Source: Clostridia bacterium (GTDB taxonomy: Bacteria; Bacillota; Clostridia; Oscillospirales; Acutalibacteraceae). Taken from it: a stretch of DNA of 42,022 nt. The notes under the pieces were generated by a model that was not told where the DNA came from, did no database searches, and worked only from the letters and a program-made list of their open reading frames with translations. The stretch spans positions 1 through 42,022 of the forward strand of contig JAGBXM010000006.1 in NCBI GenBank assembly GCA_017629275.1. The letters are read 5' to 3'. Below, in pieces: positions 22,155-30,280 of this stretch (its first letter is position 1; every line of letters starts with the position of its first letter). The translations under genes were made by a program, and so were the position numbers.

Positions 22155-23117
22155 ATGCAGGGTGTTGTTTCGGTTATAATCCCCGTCTATAATCGGGAAA
22201 ATTATATTGAAGAGTGTCTGCTTTCGGTGATAAATCAAACCTATAAGGCGCTTGAAATAATCGTTGTCGACGACGGCTCGACCGATCGCACTTTTGAACT
22301 TTGCAAGTCGGTAAGAAGCGGCGACGGCAGAATTACACTCATAAAGGGCGACCACGGCGGTGTGTCGGCGGCGCGCAACAAGGCGTTGGACGCGGCAACG
22401 GGCGAATACGTCATTTTTGTTGACAGCGATGACGTGATATACCCGACGGCCATTGAGTCGTTGGTCAAGGGCTTCGAGGAAACCGATGCTTTAATCGGCG
22501 GAATCGGAATAGCCAATATTTCCGAGAAAAATTGGCAGCGTGTGAAGGAAAGATTGGCCGAAGCATCCCAACCGACCGAATACACCTACCGTTCGCACGA
22601 CGATACCTTGAAGGCGTTGTTTCAGGGGGAAATCACGCTGGGGTTGGCGGGTGGTAATATGCTGCGCCGCGACCTTATCGGTGATACCCGTTTTAAGACC
22701 GATCTGTTTATCGGTGAGGATTATTATTTTATCTACGAAAACGTTATCAAGGGTGCAACCTCGGTGTTTTTAAATAAAAAGCGGTATTACTGTCGATTCC
22801 ATAGCGGAAATTCTTCCGACCAATTTGATTTTAACGGATTTTGGACAAGGTTTCACCGCCGTGAGCTGGTGTGGAAAAGCGAAGAGGCATTTGGTCGTAA
22901 AGAATACGCAAACATTCAAAAACAAGATGCATTCGGTTGCTTTTTGCGTTGCTTTAATAACCGAAGCGCCACAGCGCAGGACCGTGCCGAAATGTGTAAG
23001 GTATTAAGACAATATAAAAAAGAAATTTTACCCGCTTTTGGTTTAAAGAGTAAAATTAAATACTTGATGTATGCTTATATTCCGTCGGTTGCAAGGGCTT
23101 TGTTTAAGAGAAAATAG
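22155..23117 (+). CDS. family 2 glycosyltransferase
   Basis: The 320-residue protein has a GT-A fold domain at the N terminus: VSVIIPVYNRENYIEECL (5-22), VVDDGSTDRT (about 39-48), ARNKALDAATGEYVIFVDSDD with the D-x-D metal site, and a catalytic region near GEDYYF. It transfers a sugar from a nucleotide sugar to a growing glycan or lipid acceptor. The C terminus has a basic, partly hydrophobic end that may contact the membrane. The ATG at 22155 follows GGAGAGG at 22144-22150, which overlaps the end of the TraX gene. It is followed 11 bases later by a membrane-protein gene, forming a three-gene operon. Confidence 0.92.
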   Translation: MQGVVSVIIPVYNRENYIEECLLSVINQTYKALEIIVVDDGSTDRTFELCKSVRSGDGRITLIKGDHGGVSAARNKALDAATGEYVIFVDSDDVIYPTAIESLVKGFEETDALIGGIGIANISEKNWQRVKERLAEASQPTEYTYRSHDDTLKALFQGEITLGLAGGNMLRRDLIGDTRFKTDLFIGEDYYFIYENVIKGATSVFLNKKRYYCRFHSGNSSDQFDFNGFWTRFHRRELVWKSEEAFGRKEYANIQKQDAFGCFLRCFNNRSATAQDRAEMCKVLRQYKKEILPAFGLKSKIKYLMYAYIPSVARALFKRK

Positions 23118-23128
23118 GAGAGGGCTTT

Positions 23129-24220
23129 ATGAAAAGAAGAGAGTTTGAGACACCGTCGGGTGCATTTAATAAAATGGTCAAGAATATGTTCAATCTTGAC
23201 ACCAGAAGCGCCGTTACGGCGGCCGTTGTGGTGTCGGTTATAACGCTTTTGGGCGCGTTTTTTGTCGATTTGTGCAGTTACGTTTATTGGAGCGCGTATT
23301 TCACGCGTTTTCGCATTCCGTTGTCGTATTTGGAAGAGGCCATAATCCCCGAAAACGGACTCAAATATACCGTTGTTCTGATAATTCCCGCCGTTATTTT
23401 CGTGTGGTGGTTGATGAACAGCGCCGTAAACGGTGTCATAAAGCTTTACACAAAAATCGGTGAAAAGCGCCGCGCCAAAAGACCGACCGAAAACAAAAGC
23501 GGTAAAGCCGAAAATGCACTTCGCTTTTTTGGTTGGATGGTCGCACTTTTACTGTGTTTTGCCGCGTTTGTGATGGTTTTTTCCAACGTTGGCAACCTTA
23601 AAGACCGATGGGTGAAAATTGCCTTGATTTGTGAGGCAGCAATCTTCATTTTGTGGAAGGCGAGCAAGGGCTTTTTCGGTCATTTGTTCAAGGCTTCTAA
23701 AAAGGCTTACATACTCGTGAGAATCGTCGCGGTGCTTCTCCTGGCTTACGTTGTGTTGGGCGGAGTCTTCTATTCGGGAAGCCTCGACAACTACGGCGGC
23801 AACTACGGACAGACATTGAAAATCGTCAACGATCCGCCTGTTAATACGCTTCAACTGACCGAAGGTGATGAAACGACCGCGCAGTTGGTATTGCTTGAAA
23901 CGACCGATTATTATTACGTCACCGATGCCGATCTCAAAAAGGCCGACGGTATGCTGTGCGTCAGCGTCTGGGACAAAAAGGACACCTATCGGTTTATCGA
24001 AAAGACCGACCGTCCCATAAAAACGGTGTACGCCTCGCTTTACGTCGGACGTAATTCCGATTCGAGTTTAAGTGACAAACTGTTGGTGCCGTATATTATC
24101 GGCACTCCGATTCTGGGAGTTTTGTTTATGGGTCTGTTGAGCATCCCCAAAAGACAGGACCCCGATGATGACGCAGAAACCGAGACCGAAGATACCGAAA
24201 ACGAAAACACGATCGAATAA
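23129..24220 (+). CDS. hypothetical membrane protein
   Basis: The family was not recognised. The 363-residue protein has about six hydrophobic segments (near 28-50, 72-95, 132-152, 165-180, 193-212, 315-335), a basic loop rich in Lys/Arg (about 108-130) and an extracellular beta-rich region (215-310). It ends in an acidic tail of Asp, Glu and Thr (DDDAETETEDTENE). It follows the glycosyltransferase by 11 bases with AGGAGAGGG upstream and ends just before a strong terminator. Placement suggests work in the same surface-glycan process, but nothing in its sequence shows how. Confidence 0.75.
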   Translation: MKRREFETPSGAFNKMVKNMFNLDTRSAVTAAVVVSVITLLGAFFVDLCSYVYWSAYFTRFRIPLSYLEEAIIPENGLKYTVVLIIPAVIFVWWLMNSAVNGVIKLYTKIGEKRRAKRPTENKSGKAENALRFFGWMVALLLCFAAFVMVFSNVGNLKDRWVKIALICEAAIFILWKASKGFFGHLFKASKKAYILVRIVAVLLLAYVVLGGVFYSGSLDNYGGNYGQTLKIVNDPPVNTLQLTEGDETTAQLVLLETTDYYYVTDADLKKADGMLCVSVWDKKDTYRFIEKTDRPIKTVYASLYVGRNSDSSLSDKLLVPYIIGTPILGVLFMGLLSIPKRQDPDDDAETETEDTENENTIE

Positions 24221-24238
24221 AGGATACAGGATTAAAAA

Positions 24239-24279
24239 AAGAAGTAACTTTTGATAAACAAAAGTTACTTCTTTTTTTT
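24239..24279. terminator. bidirectional terminator between membrane-protein gene and tRNA
   Basis: AAGAAGTAACTTTTG (24239-24253) and CAAAAGTTACTTCTT (24259-24273) form a perfect 15-base stem around ATAAA, with T runs on both strands. It ends the plus-strand operon and, read leftward, the tRNA transcript. Confidence 0.9.
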
Positions 24280-24354
24280 GGTGGACGCTGGGGGACTCGA
24301 ACCCTCGACCGCCCGCACGTCAAGCGGGGGCTCTACCAGCTGAGCTAAACGTCC
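24279..24354 (-). tRNA. tRNA-Val(GAC)
   Basis: The 76-base gene includes an encoded CCA (24279-24281). Acceptor arms GGACGTT and AGCGTCC pair with one G-T, the D arm has AGCTCAGCTGGTAGAG, the anticodon stem CCCGC/GCGGG holds the loop TTGACGT with anticodon GAC, and the T arm has GGTTCGAGTCC. A near-consensus promoter lies 23 bases upstream and a terminator follows directly. Confidence 0.95.
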
Positions 24355-24376
24355 GTATTCAATTGCCGCAAGGGTT

Positions 24377-24405
24377 ATTATATACAATAGCGTTCTAAAA
24401 GTCAA
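24377..24405 (-). promoter_or_regulatory. promoter of the tRNA-Val gene
   Basis: On the minus strand TTGACT (24400-24405) and the perfect TATAAT (24377-24382) are separated by 17 bases. Transcription would start near 24370, about 15 bases before the tRNA 5' end. Confidence 0.8.
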
Positions 24406-24501
24406 GCATTATTTTTTTGTTTTGAGAAAATTGTGTTTTGTAGCGTGTTTGAGGTTGTTTTATAAGTTGGTTCTGTTATGATATACCTCTTTAGGGTAAC
24501 T

Positions 24502-24626
24502 AAGATTCCTCACGTTCGTTTGGAATGACGGAACGGGAGTTGGTTTGAAAGATTCCTCACGTTCGTTCGGAATGACAGTGCTACTGCTGTCTGTCATTCC
24601 GAGGAACGAAGTGACGAGGAATCTTT
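24502..24626. repeat. GTCATTCCGA/GATTCCTC repeat cluster
   Basis: AAGATTCCTCACGTTCGTT followed by TGGAATGAC at 24502-24529 is repeated almost exactly at 24549-24576, and an inverted copy (TGTCATTCCGAGGAACGAAG ... GGAATCTTT) lies at 24592-24626. The last two form a long hairpin around a short CTACTG-containing loop. The sequence is related to the repeats at 11143-11304, so the family is dispersed. Confidence 0.65.
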
Positions 24627-24634
24627 TCGTTTTT

Positions 24635-24698
24635 AGTTGTTGGGTTTCCGAGTTATTGGGTTTTCGAGTTGTTCGGTTTCCGGTTATTCGGTTCTCAG
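24635..24698. repeat. four tandem copies of a 16-base unit at the end of the ABC gene
   Basis: Units start at 24635, 24651, 24667 and 24683 with consensus AGTTRTTSGGTTTYCG. The last unit overlaps the final codons and the TAA stop (24684-24686) of the ABC transporter gene, so the array looks like a tandem duplication of the gene end into the spacer. Confidence 0.6.
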
Positions 24699-27600
24699 TG
24701 CTACGACGGGGTCTTTCTTGGCGGCGACGCGAGACGGGATAAGTCCCGAAATAAGCGTCAGCGTCATACTGATTATGACCAAAATGATTCCTCCGCCGAG
24801 CGGTAATGCGGCAAGACCTTTAATATCCGCGAAATGCTCGATTATAAGGCTTATCGGGATATTGAGCAGTACCGTAACAAGTATTCCCAATGCACCCGAA
24901 ACAAAGCCGACGATAAGCGTTTCGGCGTTGAACACGCGCGAAATATCCTTTTTCGAGGCGCCGATGGAACGCAGGATTCCGATTTCCTTGGTGCGTTCAA
25001 GCACCGAGATATAGGTGATAATGCCGATCATAATGGACGATACCACCAGCGAAATCGAAACAAAGGCGATAAGCACGTAGGAGATGATGTTGATTATGGT
25101 GCTGACCGACGACATCATCAAAGCGACGTAGTCGGTGTATGAGATTTTATCCTCATCAGCCTTACCCTTATTATATTTCTCGATTATATCGGCTATCGTA
25201 TCTTTGTCCTCAAAGGTTGCGGCATAAATGTTGACGTATGCCGGATCATCCTTGTCGGAGAAGCCCATCTTGGTGAGATTTTCCTTCAAGGTAGCGGTTG
25301 AATAGCGCAACTCCTTGGTCAGATCGTAGTACGAGGCCATGGCGGCCGAGTCGGCAGAGGCTATCTGCATATCAAATGCCGCGACCATCTGCTCGGGGGT
25401 CATAGCGGCCAACTGCTGTGCCGAGGCCTGCTTGTAGGACGTTTTTACGGCTTCGGTCAAGGTGTTTTTGACGAGGTCGGCCAACTGTTCGTCGCTGACC
25501 GATTTCAGCATTGAGTCGATCTCTTCCTCGGTCATCGTGCCTCCCGACTGTGCCGAAGCGGCCTTCAAAAAGCCTTCCTGAGCCGCGCGATCGGGGTATT
25601 TTGCTATTTCGGTGGCAACTAAAGAGGCCAGAGTTTTTTGGTCGGGAGTGCCCGAAATATGTGTGAACACTTCGACCTTTTTGGCATTGCTGAGTCCTTC
25701 GGCCCAAGCTTTAAAATCGGCCGCCTTTTTCTCGTCGGTTTCGGGGGTTACGGTCAAGAAAGGCAGACCGTTCATAACGTCAACCGAGGGGTTCTCTTTC
25801 TGATATTTAACGATTTCAGAGTCGGCAATTTTTGCCAAATACCAATCGGTCAGCTCTGAGGTATATGCAACGGCGGTGTTCTGCAAAGCGGTCGAAACGG
25901 CACCCTCTTTGGGACGGATGATACCGACGACCTCGAGGTCCTCTCCGGAGGCCAGTAACAGCTTCATAAAGCTTTCGTCGGCCGAACGGTCGGTCCAGAT
26001 GTCGTTTTTGCCGTCGCCATCCGTATCGGCACCCTGGAATTTATCGGTCGGGATAACGAGCTTGAACTTCATTCCGATGAGGTCCTCATAGGTCCAGTTG
26101 GTGTCGATCTCGACGTTTTCCTCGACCTTTTCGCCCATCATTATCTTGCGCCATACGTTGCCGAGCTTATCGCGGTCCAAAAGGCCCAAAGCATAAAGGA
26201 AGGACTCGGAAATTTCGTTATATTCATTAACGACCAGCAACACCTGGTTTTTATTTTTTGGCCAGTCCATCGTGTTATTGTCGACAAGCTCATACTGTGA
26301 ACGGATAAGATCGTTGATGATCTCGCCGTTCTGTCCCTTTATCATTTCACTGAAAATGTTGATGGAGTTGGAGACCGGCATATTGCTCATCATACCCATC
26401 GGTGAGGAGGCGCCACCTTCACCCGCAATGTCACCGAAAAGGGCCATATAGTCGTTGGCGTGAAGCACTCCCTTGGCCGTGTCGCTGACGTATACGTCGA
26501 GCTTGGTCGCATAGCCGTACTGAATGGCGGTGGCGTAATCGGGGAGGTCGCTTTGGCCGCTCTCGATCCACGCTTTAAAGCCTTTGAGGTCGTTTTGCTT
26601 GGTCTCCGAATTGAACATTGCGTTCATCATATCGTACATATCGGTGTTGGCGTAGACCTTGTCGTTTTCGCGGTTGTTACGCTCCATCTCGTTTTGAGCC
26701 ATTGACTCGAAAAGTGCCGACATATCGGATTCTTCGGCGTTGATGGTGATGGGGTAGGACGACAGAGTATCCTCCTGCACCTTGTCGATGTAGGCCTGAA
26801 ATCCCGACGACAGCGACAGAATAAGTGCGATACCGATGATACCGATACTGCCTGCAAACGAGGTCATAAAGGTACGTCCCTTTTTGGTCAGAAGATTGTT
26901 AAAGCTCAAAGCAAGGGCGGTCAAAAACGACATAGAAGTAGCCTTTTGCTTTTTTGCCTTTGCTTTTTTGCCTTTTTTGGGCGCTTCGGTTGCCGTATTA
27001 ACGGCGTCGGATTCTTCGGTCGACGCGTATGGGTCGGAGTCGTCAATAATCTTGCCGTCGAGCAAACGGATAATTCTCGTCGAATACTTTTCGGCCAACT
27101 CGGGGTTGTGGGTGACCATAATGACAAGGCGGTCGTTGGCAACCTCCTTTAACAGGTCCATTATCTGTACCGAGGTCTCGGAGTCGAGCGCACCGGTCGG
27201 CTCGTCGGCAAGAAGTATCTCGGGGTCGTTTATGAGTGCACGGGCAATGGCGACACGTTGCATCTGTCCGCCCGACATCTGGTTGGGCTTTTTGTTGATC
27301 TGATCACGAAGTCCCACCTTTTCAAGGGCGGCAATGGCTTTTTTGCGGCGTTCCTGCTTGGAAACGCCCGACAGTGTCAGCGCAAGTTCAACGTTGGCAA
27401 GCACGCTCTGATGGGGAATAAGGTTATAGGTCTGAAAAACGAAGCCTATCGAATGGTTGCGGTAGGTGTCCCAGTCGCGGTCGCGGTATTCCTTGGTGGA
27501 ACGGCCCTCGATAATAAGGTCACCCTCGGTGTAGCGGTCGAGACCGCCGATAATATTTAAGAGGGTGGTTTTTCCGCATCCCGACTGACCCAGAATCGAC

Positions 27601-27704
27601 ACAAACTCATTTTTGCGGAATTCAATATCAATTCCTCTTAAAGCGTGTACCGATTCGTTATCACCGACGTCATAGGTCTTGGTGATATTGACAAGCTTTA
27701 GCAT
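24684..27704 (-). CDS. MacB-like ABC transporter, ATPase-permease fusion
   Basis: The 1006-residue protein begins with an ABC ATPase of the LolD/MacB type: Walker A GQSGCGKTT (39-47), Q-loop in FVFQTYNLIP, signature MSGGQMQRVAIARAL, Walker B ILLADEPTGALD and H-loop VTHN. A basic linker rich in Lys (about 237-255) leads to a FtsX/MacB-type permease with one membrane helix near 280, a very large outside domain (about 300-860) and three helices at the C terminus. Such proteins do not usually move substrates through a channel but transmit force across the membrane, for example in peptide resistance or lipoprotein export. A single polypeptide combining both parts probably works as a homodimer. The ATG at 27704 follows AAAGGGA. 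A 16-base repeat array overlaps its stop. The gene stands 88 bases after the lipoprotein gene and may share its transcript. Confidence 0.9.
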   Translation of the reverse strand: MLKLVNITKTYDVGDNESVHALRGIDIEFRKNEFVSILGQSGCGKTTLLNIIGGLDRYTEGDLIIEGRSTKEYRDRDWDTYRNHSIGFVFQTYNLIPHQSVLANVELALTLSGVSKQERRKKAIAALEKVGLRDQINKKPNQMSGGQMQRVAIARALINDPEILLADEPTGALDSETSVQIMDLLKEVANDRLVIMVTHNPELAEKYSTRIIRLLDGKIIDDSDPYASTEESDAVNTATEAPKKGKKAKAKKQKATSMSFLTALALSFNNLLTKKGRTFMTSFAGSIGIIGIALILSLSSGFQAYIDKVQEDTLSSYPITINAEESDMSALFESMAQNEMERNNRENDKVYANTDMYDMMNAMFNSETKQNDLKGFKAWIESGQSDLPDYATAIQYGYATKLDVYVSDTAKGVLHANDYMALFGDIAGEGGASSPMGMMSNMPVSNSINIFSEMIKGQNGEIINDLIRSQYELVDNNTMDWPKNKNQVLLVVNEYNEISESFLYALGLLDRDKLGNVWRKIMMGEKVEENVEIDTNWTYEDLIGMKFKLVIPTDKFQGADTDGDGKNDIWTDRSADESFMKLLLASGEDLEVVGIIRPKEGAVSTALQNTAVAYTSELTDWYLAKIADSEIVKYQKENPSVDVMNGLPFLTVTPETDEKKAADFKAWAEGLSNAKKVEVFTHISGTPDQKTLASLVATEIAKYPDRAAQEGFLKAASAQSGGTMTEEEIDSMLKSVSDEQLADLVKNTLTEAVKTSYKQASAQQLAAMTPEQMVAAFDMQIASADSAAMASYYDLTKELRYSTATLKENLTKMGFSDKDDPAYVNIYAATFEDKDTIADIIEKYNKGKADEDKISYTDYVALMMSSVSTIINIISYVLIAFVSISLVVSSIMIGIITYISVLERTKEIGILRSIGASKKDISRVFNAETLIVGFVSGALGILVTVLLNIPISLIIEHFADIKGLAALPLGGGIILVIISMTLTLISGLIPSRVAAKKDPVVALRTE

Positions 27705-27792
27705 AGCATATCCCTTTCTTGAAGTTTTTATTTTTCGTATGATACCACTCTTTTTGTATTTATGTGTTACGAAATTATAAATTATGCAAAAA

Positions 27793-29028
27793 TTACCACG
27801 AGATCATAAATCCCATTGCGCCGTTGATACCGCCGTAGGAATAGGTGAAAATTTTGTCGTCTTTTGAAAGTTCGGCATTGGCGGCCGAAATATGGTCACC
27901 GAGGTCGAAGGTTTTGAGCGCATCGTCGCGGCCGAACACGAAGCCCATTTCGGGTGCCGTGGCAAATTCGACCGAGCGGCGGCCGTTTCTCACGGCATCG
28001 CAGATCTGACTGACAACGGTCGGGCCGATCGAATCGTGCGATGCGATATACAAAGAATTTTTAACGTGGTAGTTTTCGGCCGTCGAGCTGCAGACGGGTA
28101 AGGTGAGATTAAACCTTTCGGGCAGATACTTTAAGTCCTGGTCAGGCAACGGGTCGAGGGAGTAGCTTCTCAGAATACAGTCGGTCGTAACGTTGAAATA
28201 AAAGTGGTAGATCCCGCTGTCACCATCGTTTGAGGTAAGGTCAAGGTGGTACCAGTCGCCGTCGATCTCGACTAAATTCCACATATGCGGTTCTTCGCCC
28301 ACACCCGTGACGTTGGTGCAGTTGATACCCATCATATAGAGTAATATCTGCATCGCCTTGGAATAGCCTTCACAGACGGCTTTTCGGTCGATCAAAGCAC
28401 CCTCAACGGTCCAGGCCTCGGGATTACCGTCGGGATTTGTGATGGCAACGTCGTCGTAGGTTATCCTCTCGGCCAACCAATCGTGAGCATAAAGTTCTCG
28501 GTCAAAGGCCGACAGCTCGGAAGGAAGTCCATTTATAAATTCGGTCAGTAAGTTGTTTATTTCGGTTTCAACCCTGTTGCGGTCACCTTTAGAGTGTGAC
28601 CAGTCCTTGTCGGTTTTGGCAAGTTGAATCTGTTGATACTCGCCCACCGTGCGTACCGTGTAGGAATAGGGCAACCAAAAATACTCGGGTCGGTCGTTTT
28701 TTAAGGCGTGATAGACCAATTCTACGTCGTACTGACTGCACTCGCCGAGCTCGATATATCCCGTCTCTTGGCGGTAGGCCGCGTTATCAAGCAGTATGTA
28801 GACACTTTTTTGGCGATTGGTAAGATTTAAGTATCCGGGTCGGTCGAATTTACCCAAAGATAAGTATTTGTCGGTTTCGGGGTAAACATCCAAGCGGCTG
28901 CAAGACTCGGCCTCGGTCATAAGCTTTGACGGGGCAGAGCTGTTTGTCGGTTTTAAAAGCGACAACGGGCCGCAACCCGTAAGCAGTATTAAAATGCAAC
29001 AAATTAAAAGTGCCGAAAAGCGTTTCAA
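27793..29028 (-). CDS. transglutaminase-like lipoprotein
   Basis: The 411-residue protein has a lipoprotein signal peptide with lipobox LLTGC (cysteine near 19), so it is anchored outside the membrane. The central domain has the transglutaminase/protease-fold triad: cysteine in AVCEGYS, histidine in EPHMWNLV and aspartate in WYHLDLT. Related proteins cleave or cross-link peptides at the cell wall; the substrate here is unknown. The start is TTG at 29028, supported by AAAGGAG at 29038-29044 at ideal spacing and by the signal peptide beginning there. Its start overlaps the stop of the gene upstream (TTGA), which shows translational coupling. Confidence 0.85.
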   Translation of the reverse strand: MKRFSALLICCILILLTGCGPLSLLKPTNSSAPSKLMTEAESCSRLDVYPETDKYLSLGKFDRPGYLNLTNRQKSVYILLDNAAYRQETGYIELGECSQYDVELVYHALKNDRPEYFWLPYSYTVRTVGEYQQIQLAKTDKDWSHSKGDRNRVETEINNLLTEFINGLPSELSAFDRELYAHDWLAERITYDDVAITNPDGNPEAWTVEGALIDRKAVCEGYSKAMQILLYMMGINCTNVTGVGEEPHMWNLVEIDGDWYHLDLTSNDGDSGIYHFYFNVTTDCILRSYSLDPLPDQDLKYLPERFNLTLPVCSSTAENYHVKNSLYIASHDSIGPTVVSQICDAVRNGRRSVEFATAPEMGFVFGRDDALKTFDLGDHISAANAELSKDDKIFTYSYGGINGAMGFMISW

Positions 29029-29651
29029 TGTGCGTTCTCCTTTTTGAAAATATCGTAAAGGGCGATATATGACAAATTATTTTCCGTGTTGTTGCTGACG
29101 TATAAAAAGAAGTCGTAAAAATTGCGGCTTCGGGCTTTGGACACAATCTGCACAACGAAATCGGTAAAGGTCGCGTTGTTTAAAACGGTCAGAGCCTGAG
29201 CGCCCGTAAGCATTACTTCACGGCCGTTGCTCTCATTATACACCAAACCGCCGTATCTGTCAGTAATTTCGGTAAAATTTTTCGGGGAAATTTTCACAAA
29301 ACGCGCCGATTTGCCGCAAACGGTCTCGACAATTTCGTCGGGTGTATTTTCGGTAAGATATTCTTTAAGGGTGCGCTCACCTATCTTGCCGTTAAAAAAC
29401 GGGGTAGAAAACTGCAATTCGCCGTCGGGAGTAATGTTCAGTTGCGACATAAAACAGTCCTCACCGTCGAAGATCAGCAGCACTTCTTGGGAGTTGTCCC
29501 TTTGGTGGGTCGGGTCGGTCGCGGATGCGGTGTCAAGCGCAGAGCTTTCCGTACGTGCGGAAAGTATGACGGCGGCGAGTATAACCGAGACAACAATAAA
29601 CAGAAAAAGCGTCGCACCTGAAATTATGGAAAACCAGAATATTTTTCTCAC
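29025..29651 (-). CDS. membrane-anchored protein resembling a reduced LCP domain
   Basis: The 208-residue protein has an N-terminal membrane segment (about 5-31) and an outside domain. Parts match the LytR-CpsA-Psr order: a LNITPDGELQF strand, VKISPKNFTEITDRYGGLVY (as in F-x-x-I-x-D-x-x-G-G) and VMLTGAQALTVL (as in L-x-G-x-Q-A-L). The arginines that LCP enzymes use to hold the polyprenyl phosphate are not seen in the expected places, and the protein is shorter than LCP enzymes. It may be an inactive or regulatory relative; this call is tentative. GTG at 29651 follows AAGGA. Its stop overlaps the start of the transglutaminase-like lipoprotein, so the pair probably acts together at the cell wall. 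Confidence 0.55.
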   Translation of the reverse strand: MRKIFWFSIISGATLFLFIVVSVILAAVILSARTESSALDTASATDPTHQRDNSQEVLLIFDGEDCFMSQLNITPDGELQFSTPFFNGKIGERTLKEYLTENTPDEIVETVCGKSARFVKISPKNFTEITDRYGGLVYNESNGREVMLTGAQALTVLNNATFTDFVVQIVSKARSRNFYDFFLYVSNNTENNLSYIALYDIFKKENAH

Positions 29652-29729
29652 TTTTATACGGTCCTTTTTTGTGTTTTGGGGGTGTTCTTTTTGATTTTGG
29701 ACTAAAAACCGCCTAATTATTCAAAATCG

Positions 29730-29758
29730 TTGTTTTTTAAATAAAATTGTGGTACAAT
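29730..29758 (+). promoter_or_regulatory. promoter of the VanZ-like gene
   Basis: TTGTTT (29730-29735) and TACAAT (29753-29758) are 17 bases apart. The -10 box forms the left end of a perfect palindrome described separately. The predicted start near 29765 would leave a leader of only about 12 bases. Confidence 0.5.
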
Positions 29759-29777
29759 CACCTTTAAGGTGATTGTA
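29753..29777. promoter_or_regulatory. perfect palindrome covering -10 box, ribosome binding site and start codon
   Basis: Arms TACAATCACCTT (29753-29764) and AAGGTGATTGTA (29766-29777) pair perfectly around one base. The left arm is the -10 box region, the right arm contains the AAGGTG ribosome binding site and the A of the ATG. It could be a repressor operator of unusual length, or an RNA hairpin hiding the ribosome binding site. No cognate regulator was recognised. Confidence 0.5.
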
Positions 29778-30280
29778 TGAGTAAACGCACGGTTTTCCGC
29801 GTCCTGTCGGTGATTACTGTTGTTTTGTGGATGGCGGTAATATTCTGGTTTTCGTCCAAAGTGGCTAAAGAGTCCGACGCAATGAGCGACGGGCTGATAG
29901 CTAAAATGACCGCCCTTTTCGGATTTGATCTCGAAGGCGAAGCACTGTTGGAATTTATTTCAAAATGGCAGTTTTTAGTCCGTAAGGCGGCGCATTTTGC
30001 CGAATATGCCGTGTTGGGATTTTTGGTTGCCAATTCATTTAACAGCTTTGGTCTGTTTTCAAAACGGTGGGCATTTTTTCCACCTGCGGTGTCGTTATTG
30101 TATGCCGTAAGCGACGAGGTACATCAGTATTTTGTTCCGGGTCGCGCCTGCCGTTTTTTGGATGTTTCAATTGATTTTTGCGGTGCCGCAGTCGGCATCG
30201 GTTTGTTTTGGGTTTTGCTCAGAATCGTTGGTGTTTTGAGCAAAAGGAGGGTCAAAAATGGTACGGAAAATAACACCTGA
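29777..30280 (+). CDS. VanZ family protein
   Basis: The 167-residue protein has four hydrophobic segments and the VanZ pattern: FWFSS near the first helix, KAAHFAEYAVLGFL (about 70-83), SLLYAVSDEVHQYFVPGRACRFLDVSIDFCGAAVG (about 108-142). VanZ proteins contribute to low-level teicoplanin resistance in enterococci; most chromosomal homologues have unclear roles. The ATG at 29777 has AAGGTG just upstream within a perfect palindrome. Its end overlaps the next gene by 23 bases, so the two are translated together. No van ligase or reductase gene is nearby, so a role in glycopeptide resistance is not supported. Confidence 0.85.
   Translation: MSKRTVFRVLSVITVVLWMAVIFWFSSKVAKESDAMSDGLIAKMTALFGFDLEGEALLEFISKWQFLVRKAAHFAEYAVLGFLVANSFNSFGLFSKRWAFFPPAVSLLYAVSDEVHQYFVPGRACRFLDVSIDFCGAAVGIGLFWVLLRIVGVLSKRRVKNGTENNT

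Larger units (their letters stand above)
24355..24683. other. 329-base gene-free stretch between tRNA and ABC transporter
   Basis: It contains the tRNA promoter (24377-24405), several copies of the GGAATGAC/GATTCCTC repeat (24502-24626) and most of a 16-base tandem repeat (24635-24698). Open frames here follow repeats and lack ribosome binding sites. Confidence 0.75.

Noticed and set aside
24279..24354. tRNA as an integration site for a mobile element
   Set aside because: No integrase and no duplicate of the tRNA 3' end were seen on either side.
29777..30280. Glycopeptide-resistance locus from the VanZ-like gene
   Set aside because: No vanH, vanA/B, vanX or two-component genes are nearby; orphan VanZ-like genes are widespread.
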